Source of the DNA: Microcaldota archaeon
GTDB taxonomy: Archaea > Micrarchaeota > Micrarchaeia > Anstonellales > J096
Length of the DNA: 64,000 nt
Assembly: GCA_015522475.1 (NCBI GenBank)
Contig: WAMF01000023.1
Span: 1 to 64,000, forward strand
Direction of reading: 5' to 3'
In this document: positions 7,918 through 16,658 of the stretch, one piece after another
Layout: the number at the start of each line of letters is the position of its first letter
How positions within the stretch are numbered: position 1 is the first letter of the stretch
Translations under genes and position numbers: made by a program
The notes under the pieces: generated by a model
The model's database searches: none
What the model saw: the letters and a program-made list of their open reading frames with translations, nothing else
What the model was told of the DNA's origin: nothing

Positions 7918-8400
7918 ATGGGAGAAAAAGTTATTAAGTTGATGGTTGAAGGTGGAAAGGCAAGTGGAGGTCCACTCTTAGGGCCAGCACTTGGACCTTT
8001 GGGTATAAACGTGCAGGAGGTTGTCTCTGCCATAAACGAGCAGACAAAGGCGTTTGCGGGCCTAAACGTCCCAGTGAACGTTGTAATAGATACAGCGTCA
8101 AAGGGCTTTACTATAGAAGTGGGCACACCTCCGACGTCTCAGCTTTTGAAGCAAAGGGCTGGCTTAGAAAAAGGCCATGGTAAGGCATGGAGAGAGGGCA
8201 GTGCAGGCAATGTAGCCCTCAAGGACGTCGTAGAAATAGCTAAGAGCAAGACGAACATAAAGGGCCTGTCACTTAAGGCAAAGGCCAAGGAAGTCATAGG
8301 CACAGCTTTGAGCATGGGCCTAACTGTCGAGGGGAAGCATCCCCGAGAACTCCAGAGAGAGATTGATGAAGGCAAACACAACTCTGCTTTTGGCGCTTAA
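7918..8400 (+). CDS. rpl11: Large ribosomal subunit protein L11 (uL11)
   Basis: 160 aa. It shows the L11 N-domain (VEGGKASGGPLLGPALGPLG, then INVQEVVSAIN) and the rRNA-binding C-domain (PPTSQLLKQRAGLEKGHG), ending with the archaeal C-terminal extension. L11 binds the GTPase-associated centre of 23S rRNA. The ATG at 7918 is preceded by GGAGGG (7907-7912), a strong ribosome-binding site; longer in-frame openings overlap gatE and are not used. Unusually, the common partners L1, L10 and P1 do not follow. Instead a secreted protein gene overlaps its last 35 nt. Confidence 0.95.
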   Translation: MGEKVIKLMVEGGKASGGPLLGPALGPLGINVQEVVSAINEQTKAFAGLNVPVNVVIDTASKGFTIEVGTPPTSQLLKQRAGLEKGHGKAWREGSAGNVALKDVVEIAKSKTNIKGLSLKAKAKEVIGTALSMGLTVEGKHPRELQREIDEGKHNSAFGA

Positions 8401-10027
8401 TCTCTTGCTTTTTTTATTTGCCATTAGCTTTGCCGCAGAGTTAACTCAGCCTATTAAAGGTATAGAGAGTTTTGGAAGCTATGTTGTCGCATATTCGGAT
8501 GACACACTTTATTTATTGGATGCAAACACGCTCACAACACTGGATTCTGTTTCTGTGAATGGTATAAAGGGCGTGGCCTTGTCATCGCCATTTATATTTG
8601 CTTATACGGGCAACTCAATATCTGTTTACAACGTCTATAATGGCAAGCTCTACACGAATACGGGCTTGCAGCCCTCTGTTTCGGGCAGCATATCTCATGT
8701 TTGGGCTGTCGGAAATGGGCTTTACCTGCAGCTCGATACATCCAAAGCAGTGAAAGGCGGCCTTCAGAGGCAGACGAAGTTTTTGGCATACAGTTTTGGC
8801 GTTTCCTCGAGAAACAACGAGCTTTCATACAGCCTCGACTTCTCGAAGACATTCACGGGCAGCTATGCTTTGAGCTTTGCATATCCAGATGGCTTTCTTT
8901 TAATCGACAAAGAGGGTAAGGCGATTTTTGTGTCGCTTAAGGGGGATGTAAAGCAGTTAAACCTCCCTAGGGATATCTCTGTGAAGCCTCTTATGTCGAA
9001 TGATGTAGTCATTAGCGGGAACCTATTCGGCGAGCTCTCCATGCAACGCGTCTCAGATAGCAGCGTTATAAAGAAAGTGCAGCTCGACGGTGCAGTAGTT
9101 GGTTTGTCTCGATACTTGGGCAGAATTTCTGTCCTGACAGCCAAGGGAAGTCTCTATAAAGTAGATGAGAGCCTCAATGTTTTGGGCCATACAAAGCAAT
9201 CTTTGTCTTCTATGCCTTTGGAGGTAGATGAAGGCGTATCGACGTTTTACGTGCTTTATCCCAGCTCCATCGTGGTTGAAGATATGTCTAGAGGCGCTTT
9301 AGCTAGATTTACATTTGGCGATGCATATGCATTTGAAGACCTAACAGAATCTGGTTCTACATTGTATGCTGCCGGCTCTTTACAGAAAGCGACTAATTGG
9401 CAAGGTGTCGTCGTTAAAATACCTTCTGCATCGGGTTGCATCATAGAAAGCTCGCCTTCAACAATAGGGTATCTTCCCTTCACAATTTCAGGAAAGGCTT
9501 ATAACATGCAGAAAGTCAGCATTTCTGTCATGGACACAGAGGGCAATACCATCTATACTACAACGGCGCCCGTTAAAAACAGCTCTTTCTCTATTACTTT
9601 AGACCCTCTTATTTTCCCATTCAGCTCTTTAATATTTAAGTGCTCGTCTCCCGATAGCTTGTACTATGACATGGTAAAGCTTGTCAGAGGCAAAAACCAG
9701 CCAAAGGATGTCTTCAGTATAAAGGCAAATAAACCATTAGACAGTCTCAAAGAGAACACTACAGTGACATTTACAGTTAAGGAAGCTATGGGCTTACCTG
9801 TTGCCAACTTCACAGTCAGCGTCGATGGAAAAAAGCAGCTTATAACTAACCCAACACTCACATTGACGTTTTCAAAGAAAGGGAAGCACACACTTGTATT
9901 TGAGAAGGAAGGCTTCAATACGAAGAAGGTCGAGGTGAAGGTCAAAGGTCTGCCTCTTCTGCTCATAGGTGGAGTTGTGCTTATACTCCTCGTCGTGGCT
10001 GTTTATTGGTACATGTCCTCGGCGTGA
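8366..10027 (+). CDS. Secreted/surface protein: signal peptide, beta-propeller-like repeats, C-terminal membrane anchor
   Basis: 553 aa. Residues 1-24 form a signal peptide (KANTTLLLALNLLLFLF, cleavage near SFAAE). The next 330 residues are beta-rich with repeated blades such as IESFGSYVVAYSDDTLYLLD and VSVNGIKGVALSS, suggesting a PQQ/WD-like propeller; the blade count is not certain. A smaller Ig-like domain follows (FSIKANKPLDSLKENTTVTF to TLVFEKEGF). Residues near 530-550 form a membrane helix (LLLIGGVVLILLVVAVYWY), leaving the body outside the cell. The ATG at 8366 lies inside rpl11, so translation is probably coupled. The ligand is unknown. Confidence 0.7.
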   Translation: MKANTTLLLALNLLLFLFAISFAAELTQPIKGIESFGSYVVAYSDDTLYLLDANTLTTLDSVSVNGIKGVALSSPFIFAYTGNSISVYNVYNGKLYTNTGLQPSVSGSISHVWAVGNGLYLQLDTSKAVKGGLQRQTKFLAYSFGVSSRNNELSYSLDFSKTFTGSYALSFAYPDGFLLIDKEGKAIFVSLKGDVKQLNLPRDISVKPLMSNDVVISGNLFGELSMQRVSDSSVIKKVQLDGAVVGLSRYLGRISVLTAKGSLYKVDESLNVLGHTKQSLSSMPLEVDEGVSTFYVLYPSSIVVEDMSRGALARFTFGDAYAFEDLTESGSTLYAAGSLQKATNWQGVVVKIPSASGCIIESSPSTIGYLPFTISGKAYNMQKVSISVMDTEGNTIYTTTAPVKNSSFSITLDPLIFPFSSLIFKCSSPDSLYYDMVKLVRGKNQPKDVFSIKANKPLDSLKENTTVTFTVKEAMGLPVANFTVSVDGKKQLITNPTLTLTFSKKGKHTLVFEKEGFNTKKVEVKVKGLPLLLIGGVVLILLVVAVYWYMSSA

Positions 10028-10126
10028 ATACATGACCCGGGCGTAGACTGTGGAATCAGATCTTTATGTTAATCGAGGATGTTGAGGATAAGCAAATAGG
10101 TCAACCAATAGGCCGAGGGTGGTAGC

Positions 10127-11707
10127 ATGAATAGGAAAATAAGCAAGTCTGATACGGGCAAGATCCGTATAAAGTATAGTGCAAAGCTGGGTGAGATGCC
10201 CCTTATTCAGTTGGTTACAGAAGAGATGCTGGTAGAGGGACATAAGGGCCCAAGAGACTTAAAGGGCCTGCCATGGAAAGCGGCTGGAAAGAGCAAACCT
10301 AGTGAAGGGCAGAGTTATTTGCTCAACACAGGCAAGAAGAGCATATGTTATGTTTATGTGGGCAAAGGCAAGGAGCTCAACCTTCAAGATATCAGAAGCG
10401 CAGCTGTTAAAGCGCATACTTTGGCTAAAGCCCTCAACAGCAAGCGCGTCGCTTTTTCGCCAGCGAAGGGCAAAGTTAAGCTCAGCGAAGCGGAGCAAGC
10501 AGCTGCATTCGCAGAGGGTGTTATACTTGCCTCGTTTAAGCTCAATTATAAGGGCGACAAGGAGAGCGAGGGAGCTAAAGGCAAGAGTAGCAAGGCAAAG
10601 GCCAAAGCTGACGGAGGAGCAGAAGGCAGCGGTCTTCAATGCCTGTTTTTACCACGACTAGATGCTAAAGGGAAAGCGCTTGTGAATGAGGCTGTGATTC
10701 TTGCAAAAGCTCAGAACTATGCTAGAGCTTTAGCCAACTTGCCGGCTAATATAGGCACACCCGAGAGATGTGTAGAAGAGGCGAAGGCGTTGGCAAAAAG
10801 TCATGGTTTGAAGATTACAATATGGGATAAGGCAAAGATGAAAAAAGCAGGGATGAATCTAGCTTTAGCTGTTAATAGCGGTTCTGCTAAGGGAGTTTAT
10901 CTTGTTCATTTGGTATACACGCCTAAAGGCAAGGCAAAGAGCAAGGGAACAGTGGCGGAGTCTAAAGCAAAGCTTATAAAGGTGGCTATTGTAGGCAAGG
11001 GCATAACCTTCGACAGTGGGGGCCTTGGCATAAAACCTGGCAGATATATGCTTGACATGAATCTAGACAAGAGCGGAGCCTGTGTCATGCTTGGCATAAT
11101 AAAGGCAGCTTCGGAACTTGCCCTTCCTATAGAGCTACATGGCATAGCCATATTCACAGAAAACATGCCGGGAGCAGCAGCTTACAGACCTAGCGACGTC
11201 ATAAAAGGCTACAGTGGCAAGACAGTTGAGATACAGCATACGGATGCAGAGGGTCGTCTAATTTTAGCGGATGCTCTTGCCTATGCATCAAAGGTCGTTA
11301 AGCCGAAGTATATGCTCGATTTAGCAACGTTGACAGGAGCCATGTCTGTTGTTTTAGGGAAGTATGCCATGGGCATATTTGGCAATTCTGTTCCTCTTAG
11401 AAGGGCACTTGAGAAAGCAGGAGAAGAAACCTACGAAAGAGTGTGGCCTTTACCCATGTATAAAGAATATGGTGATATGGTTAAGAGTGACATAGCAGAC
11501 GTCAAAAACATAGGTTCTTGGGATGGCGAAGCCGGCAGTATAACAGCGGCGAAGTTCTTAGAAGTCTTTGTAGGCAAGGGTATTGAGTGGGTTCACATAG
11601 ACATTGCGAGCATGATGGAGATGGATCCAGAGAAGTATCCTTTCATAGGCAAGAGAGGAGCAGCTCCGGGCGTCCGCTTGGTAACCAAAGCACTTAAACA
11701 TCTTTGA
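10127..11707 (+). CDS. pepA: Leucyl aminopeptidase (M17 family)
   Basis: 526-aa cytosolic di-zinc exopeptidase that removes N-terminal residues from peptides. The catalytic core is complete. GKGITFDSGGLGIKP carries metal Lys/Asp and the active-site Lys. MNLDKSG carries Asp. HTDAEGRLILADAL carries the Asp and Glu ligands and catalytic Arg; it has His in place of the usual Asn of NTDAEGRL. The N-terminal macro-like domain contains a lineage-specific Lys/Ala/Ser/Gly-rich insertion near residues 145-170 (GKSSKAKAKADGG). The gene ends at a strong hairpin terminator facing the convergent YgjP-like gene. Confidence 0.93.
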   Translation: MNRKISKSDTGKIRIKYSAKLGEMPLIQLVTEEMLVEGHKGPRDLKGLPWKAAGKSKPSEGQSYLLNTGKKSICYVYVGKGKELNLQDIRSAAVKAHTLAKALNSKRVAFSPAKGKVKLSEAEQAAAFAEGVILASFKLNYKGDKESEGAKGKSSKAKAKADGGAEGSGLQCLFLPRLDAKGKALVNEAVILAKAQNYARALANLPANIGTPERCVEEAKALAKSHGLKITIWDKAKMKKAGMNLALAVNSGSAKGVYLVHLVYTPKGKAKSKGTVAESKAKLIKVAIVGKGITFDSGGLGIKPGRYMLDMNLDKSGACVMLGIIKAASELALPIELHGIAIFTENMPGAAAYRPSDVIKGYSGKTVEIQHTDAEGRLILADALAYASKVVKPKYMLDLATLTGAMSVVLGKYAMGIFGNSVPLRRALEKAGEETYERVWPLPMYKEYGDMVKSDIADVKNIGSWDGEAGSITAAKFLEVFVGKGIEWVHIDIASMMEMDPEKYPFIGKRGAAPGVRLVTKALKHL

Positions 11708-11736
11708 TATACGCCGGAAGGTGTAAGCAAGCTTGA

Positions 11737-11782
11737 AGAGGGGCGAAAGCTCCTCTGCTTTTCCTCTTGTTTTTACTTTTTT
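11737..11782 (+). terminator. Hairpin plus T-rich terminator after pepA
   Basis: An 8-bp stem, AGAGGGGC (11737-11744) with GCTCCTCT (11749-11756), is closed by a GAAA tetraloop and followed by a T-rich tract (11757-11782). It lies between the convergent pepA and YgjP-like genes. Confidence 0.6.
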
Positions 11783-12543
11783 CACTTTAGGACATATTTC
11801 TCAGGTATGAGGGCCAAACCCCATGTTTCCAGCCATTCGTCCCCTTTCTTATATGCTGGGAAGCACGTGTTGAGCTCTTCGTAGAAACGCCGAGAGTGGT
11901 TTTTGTGCTTAAGATGAGCGAGCTCATGCACAATGACAGCGTCTTGAACATAGTCTGGTGCCATTATGAGGCGCCAGCTTAGGTTAACATGGCCGTCGAA
12001 GGAGCATGAGCCCCATACAGTTCTAGCATTCGTTATGCGTGTTTTTGTGGGTTCGAGGCTGCATGCCCGCGCCCATTCATTAAGCTTAGCAGGCAGCTCA
12101 TGCTTAGCTTTCTGCTTCAGCCAGTTCACGACCAATTCATAGCGTCTAGGCCATGCCTTTTTGCTTATATAAAATACACCGTCGAAACTCATATCTCCGA
12201 GAACCATGCCCGCATTTCGCTCATTTACTCCCTCTTCTTTTATTAGAGGAAGCTCTAAGCCCCTGTACAAAATGTGGTTGTTCTCATATATGGCTCTAGC
12301 TCTTCCATCTCTCTCCTTCATCTTTCGGAGTGTCCTTTTTATCCATTGCTGCTTTTCTTCTATGAACTGGTTGATCTCTTTCATGCTTGTTCGTAAAGGC
12401 GCTTTGACTAATATACCGTCGGTGTTCACGTACAAAACTAAGCTCCGCCGCCTCTCGCGTGATATATTTAAGCTTGCCGTTATATCGTCGAGTTCGTTGG
12501 TTTTGTTCGCTTTGTCAATTTCATCTAGCCCTTCGCTTTCCAC
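11782..12543 (-). CDS. YgjP/DUF45-type zinc metallopeptidase
   Basis: 253 aa. The C-terminal half contains VWGSCSFDGHVNLSWRL, then IVHELAHLKHKNHSRRFYEE, the HExxH motif with the downstream NHS..F signature of YgjP/WLM-like zincins (DUF45, PF01863). The N-terminal half is the beta-rich domain usual in this family, with IEEKQQWIKRTLRKM. The substrate is unknown; the family is related to SprT/Wss1-like proteases, some of which act on DNA-protein crosslinks. The start matches the leaderless spacing from CCCTTAAAGG (12562-12571). Confidence 0.87.
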   Translation of the reverse strand: MESEGLDEIDKANKTNELDDITASLNISRERRRSLVLYVNTDGILVKAPLRTSMKEINQFIEEKQQWIKRTLRKMKERDGRARAIYENNHILYRGLELPLIKEEGVNERNAGMVLGDMSFDGVFYISKKAWPRRYELVVNWLKQKAKHELPAKLNEWARACSLEPTKTRITNARTVWGSCSFDGHVNLSWRLIMAPDYVQDAVIVHELAHLKHKNHSRRFYEELNTCFPAYKKGDEWLETWGLALIPEKYVLK

Positions 12544-12737
12544 AACCCCATTTGACTAAAAGCCCTTAAAGGCCTTTCTTTTTCTGCTTTACTCTTGTTC
12601 TTCGCTGTTTGGTCTTTGTATTGTTGGCACATTGTTGGAACTCAAACTTCACTTGCCTTAGTACTCTATAAATAGCAGAGGTTGTCTTGGTTGTCTTCTT
12701 TATAAATGTTTCCTCTCCTTATTTATATGGTGAAAGC

Positions 12738-15605
12738 ATGGCGTTTGGTGGGCAATATCCCCAGGGAAACACAGAAGCTACTTATCCCCAATCCACGACA
12801 ACTGCAACATCTTCTGCTCAAAAAATCAAACCCTCTTTACACACCTGGTTAAAGGATGTAAACAACTGGGCGCAGTTCAAAAAGGCTGTGTGCAGCGGAG
12901 ATGCCGACTGTGGCAAGGGCGTCGATAAGCTGAAGAATTACTATAAAGCCCATAACTTAGCTTTTAAGGCAGTGAAGAGCCAACTTCCCTTCCTTATTCC
13001 GTCGACCCTTGCTTTAAAAAACCTCAAGACAGCATTCATGGCCTTTGGTAGGAACAATGCATACAACCAACCTATTGGCCTTAAATGGGCCATTATAAAC
13101 CAATATAAAAAGGAGGCAAGGCTTACGTACGGCGAAGCTATCACACGCTACTACGAAGGCCTGGGCGTTCGCTTTACAAGTAAAAAAGAGAAAGCCGCTG
13201 TTGTGCAATTCTTAAGAAAGGCATTCAATTTTTCGCGAACTGTGCCTTTGGCAGGCAATGTTTATGAAGAGTTTGCTCTCCTCGACGATGCTTTCAATCG
13301 GCTTGTTAAGCCCTCTGCAGTTGCGTCTGCAACATCTTCAGCAGAGTCCACTTCTGCGACGTTGCAAGGCATTTCAACTAAGGCATATAGGCTCGCGGCC
13401 TTTTCAGCATTTCTCGTTGGAGCTGCAAATGCTGCAAGAAGCTACAACATTGTTAATAACGCAGCCTTCTACAACATTCTAAGTGCAGCTTACTCTACTT
13501 ACCTCTCATATATCCCTTCTCGTTTGCCAAGCAACGAGGCAACAGAGGGTGGAGGCGTGGGCGCGGAAGAGGAGCTGCAGCCTATTATAGGGGAAGAAAA
13601 CGATTTGACGAAAAACGTACCTCTCTTTCTTCAGAGATTGGATGTGTTGATTGAAGGTTTAAATCATATGTACATTCAAGCAGGCGAGGTTCTTGGAGGG
13701 ACCTCCTCTTTATACCTTTATCTAGACCTAGTGGCTAGTCCCTTCTCCTCTCTGAAGACTTTTTTAAAATGGGTTGGCCATGGGTTTAGCACCGAAGGCC
13801 TAAAGTTGGATAACAACATTTTAAAGCAGATACTCAATGCTTATGAAGACATGTCCAACAGCTACACGGCGCTTATCAAAAGCTACTACGACTTTAGGAG
13901 ATTGCTTACCGCTAGAGGGGCTGCTCCCTCTTTCTTAGCTAATATAGCCGGCGCCTTCAGCACGTTCACGACAAACTTGGGCAAGTTCATTAGCAGTTAT
14001 GTTAAATTCTTAGACGTTGCTTCGCCCTATTCTACAAAAATGGGTGTGTCCACAGAGAAATTGGCTACAATGGCTGTAAATGGCGTGCTTATTGTTAGCT
14101 ATGCTCTTATGGGGGCGGGTCTTCTCAAGGGGTTTGGAGAGGCTAGCTTAAAGGAGGTGTTTGGCGAAAACTGGAGTGCTGTTAAGGACGTCTTAAAAAA
14201 AGTGTTTTCAAAAGGGGGAATAAAGTCGGGCGCTCTTAAGGAGCTGGCTTCTTTGAGCTTAAAAGGTGTTAAGGGCATCTCCAAAGGAGCAGTAAGGGAG
14301 CTTCTTAGAGGGTTGGGCCTCACGCTACAAACCCTTGGTGAGAAAAAGTTTTGGTTGTATGCTGTCATAGGTATGGGCCTTACTGTCGCATATACGGTCG
14401 GCGAATATGGCTTAAAGAAAAGAGCATTTAGACGCTTTATGCAGGCTGCTGTATCATTTGGCAAAGGCCAAAAAGGAAGCAAGCAATCCCTCGTTAAAGT
14501 ATCAGAAGAGCTCAAAGCAGCTGTTTCAGACAATACGACGAGAAAGAACCTCGATGCCATTATAAGAGAGCTTAAAACCAATAAGCAATTAACGAAGATT
14601 GAGAGAAAAAAAATACTTGAGAGAGTAGCGGGCGTTTTCTTTTTGGTCCTCTTCATAGGTGTAAGCTATAAATATGCTGCCGGAAGAGAAGGTGCTTTAA
14701 CAAAGTTTTTACCCGAAGGGAAGGTTGCTGATGTACCAGCACCCTCTATTCCCTCAGCTCTTGAGAATAAGGAAATTCCGGAGCCTCTAGCTACGTCTCT
14801 TTTTGCCGGTGGAGAAAGCTCTTCTAGCTTAGAAGGCTATAAATTCATGCGAGGATTACCTGCTTCTGGTGATCTGAGTAGACTTCCCTCTATCAGCTCA
14901 GAAGAGCCTCTAATGCTTGGCAACGTTGTAAGGTATATAGAGAGCTTACCCCCAAAGAAACGTGCCTTTGCAATAAAGAACATTGTAAAAGAGCTAGAAG
15001 GATATAGGGATGTCCTTAGTAGACGCGCAGGTATATCTGCACTACCTGAGCTTTCCACTGTTAACACAGCCATAATCTACTTCAGGAGCTGGCGTTTTAA
15101 GCTTGTGTGGCCGACATTGGCGTGCTCTTGGGAGAAAGCTTCTGAGAAATTATCTACAGCCGTGAGGACAGTTTTTGAGAAGAAGGGTATTTCTCTGCCA
15201 GAGACAGATTGGACCAAATTTAGAGCTTCACTCTACTCTTTTTTGGATTGGTGGTGGAATGCAGACCTCCTCAAACCTGTTGCGCGTGGGCCTCGACCTA
15301 AGAAATGGGCTGTTGACATTCTCAATGGAGGAACCGTTCTTCTTAAGCGGATAGCAGGCTCTTCGTTGATGGCTGGATTGACGAGTGTAGGACTTCCTCA
15401 TGAGCCCATACTTGGGCTTGCTGCTCTTGTGGCTGCTATGAAATCTTGGAGGGTTGGAGCCACTACTGCGTTAGCTATGTTTGGCATCGCCGCTACAGCT
15501 GACATGATAAGCTTTTTGAATTGGGTGTATGAGAAGGCGACGGGCGAGAAATCACCCCAAGAATCTCAAGGGTTTGGAGGCTTTAGCCCGAATAAACCAA
15601 AGTAA
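12738..15605 (+). CDS. Large multi-membrane-segment protein, 955 aa, unknown function
   Basis: Not recognised. A Gly/Thr/Ser-rich N-terminus (FGGQYPQGNTEATYPQ) is followed by a helical soluble region of about 250 residues. Hydrophobic stretches follow in the second half, including LATMAVNGVLIVSYALMGAG, KFWLYAVIGMGLTVAYTVG, VAGVFFLVLFIGVSY and ALAMFGIAATADMISFL. The tail is Gly/Pro-rich (GFGGFSPNKPK). TATA at 12699-12707 predicts a transcript start near 12727. GGTGA (12730-12734) precedes the ATG at 12738; an in-frame start at 12687 would lie upstream of the promoter. Nothing suggests transport or enzyme motifs. It could be a structural or cell-contact protein, but that is speculation. Confidence 0.68.
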   Translation: MAFGGQYPQGNTEATYPQSTTTATSSAQKIKPSLHTWLKDVNNWAQFKKAVCSGDADCGKGVDKLKNYYKAHNLAFKAVKSQLPFLIPSTLALKNLKTAFMAFGRNNAYNQPIGLKWAIINQYKKEARLTYGEAITRYYEGLGVRFTSKKEKAAVVQFLRKAFNFSRTVPLAGNVYEEFALLDDAFNRLVKPSAVASATSSAESTSATLQGISTKAYRLAAFSAFLVGAANAARSYNIVNNAAFYNILSAAYSTYLSYIPSRLPSNEATEGGGVGAEEELQPIIGEENDLTKNVPLFLQRLDVLIEGLNHMYIQAGEVLGGTSSLYLYLDLVASPFSSLKTFLKWVGHGFSTEGLKLDNNILKQILNAYEDMSNSYTALIKSYYDFRRLLTARGAAPSFLANIAGAFSTFTTNLGKFISSYVKFLDVASPYSTKMGVSTEKLATMAVNGVLIVSYALMGAGLLKGFGEASLKEVFGENWSAVKDVLKKVFSKGGIKSGALKELASLSLKGVKGISKGAVRELLRGLGLTLQTLGEKKFWLYAVIGMGLTVAYTVGEYGLKKRAFRRFMQAAVSFGKGQKGSKQSLVKVSEELKAAVSDNTTRKNLDAIIRELKTNKQLTKIERKKILERVAGVFFLVLFIGVSYKYAAGREGALTKFLPEGKVADVPAPSIPSALENKEIPEPLATSLFAGGESSSSLEGYKFMRGLPASGDLSRLPSISSEEPLMLGNVVRYIESLPPKKRAFAIKNIVKELEGYRDVLSRRAGISALPELSTVNTAIIYFRSWRFKLVWPTLACSWEKASEKLSTAVRTVFEKKGISLPETDWTKFRASLYSFLDWWWNADLLKPVARGPRPKKWAVDILNGGTVLLKRIAGSSLMAGLTSVGLPHEPILGLAALVAAMKSWRVGATTALAMFGIAATADMISFLNWVYEKATGEKSPQESQGFGGFSPNKPK

Positions 15606-15952
15606 CAGAGTAAGGCTAAATATTGCGTTGCTTTGCCCAACGCCTAAGCTAGCGCAACAAACACTTCTAAACTCTTTTTCTTAAGAGGCTAGCTAGGGGC
15701 TCTGTAGAAACCCTCTACAAACCCTATTAACAATTAATAATCATCCTAACTTTTATCTAAAAGTCAACGCAAAAACAGCGAGATTGAGTAATATAGAGTG
15801 CGTTCAGCTAATTTAAAAGATAGGGTTGCTCATTAAGAGTATGCGGAGAAGGAGTAGGAGGACTTATAATTGTAAAAATCGTAGAAAGTTAAGGGAAAGA
15901 TGGTGCTCTCATTGGCCACTTTTACAGTTCTCAATAGTTATTCAATCTACCT
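15606..15952. other. Intergenic region of about 350 nt, no gene seen
   Basis: A/T-rich, without a credible reading frame or tRNA. A short inverted repeat, GCGTTG-CTTTGC-CCAACGC (about 15625-15643), lies just after the preceding stop and may act as a terminator. No C/D box pair was found. Confidence 0.4.
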
Positions 15953-16447
15953 TCACTCTTTTTTGCCCTCTTTGAATGTATCTCTTGATGTATCAAATTT
16001 AGGGTCAAGGATGTCCTTCCCGAACGCTTTAGCTATTAGATAATAGCCTATGAACACAGTGAGGGATATGGATAAGAATCCCATGACTCTATCAGAAAGG
16101 AAATCATAAACTGTGCTCATGTAAGCAAAAACCAATCCTGCTGAAAGCACTGCAATACCGGCTATGCCCTCACCTATCCTTTTTAGCATGGAAAGATAGC
16201 CCTTTTTTCCAATATGATCATCCTCAACTTTCTCTTCGGAAAGCCGCTTAAGGAGTTCCTTACGCACCTCTTTATTCATACTGCTAATAACTGGATGCTG
16301 TTTAGGATCAAAAGGCTTAGTTCCTTCTTCCTTCAAACCTTGAGATAGCAACTCGCCACGATTAAATGGATTAGGCCGCCTATTTTCACTACTCTGATTT
16401 CCTTTGCAGGAATCCCTATTCCTTCTTCTAAATAACTTCCATGCCAT
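15953..16447 (-). CDS. Small membrane protein, 164 aa
   Basis: Not recognised. It has a basic N-terminus (MAWKLFRRRNRDSCKGN) and a charged cytoplasmic-looking region to about residue 90. Two membrane helices follow (GIAGIAVLSAGLVFAYMS and VMGFLSISLTVFIGYYLIA) and the C-terminus is charged, ending FKEGKKE. The ATG at 16447 is chosen because CCTTAAAAAACC (16471-16482, minus-strand TATA) is about 28 nt upstream. A longer in-frame opening from 16513 lies beyond the promoter. Isolated between two plus-strand genes. Confidence 0.62.
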   Translation of the reverse strand: MAWKLFRRRNRDSCKGNQSSENRRPNPFNRGELLSQGLKEEGTKPFDPKQHPVISSMNKEVRKELLKRLSEEKVEDDHIGKKGYLSMLKRIGEGIAGIAVLSAGLVFAYMSTVYDFLSDRVMGFLSISLTVFIGYYLIAKAFGKDILDPKFDTSRDTFKEGKKE

Positions 16448-16658
16448 GAATAATATTTGTGCAAAGAAATCCTTAAAAAACCAATAGTTATAACAATTCT
16501 GTAGAAACCCCAATTAATAGAGGTATATAAAAAGTCACTATGAGAGAAGTTATGTATAAGAAAGGGGTCTATACTTTTCCCTGTTGTTGTGGAAGTGAGG
16601 ATTTCTACGGTGCCCTAGCTAGGAATAGTTTTATTAAGTCCTCGATTCCATAAGCTCT

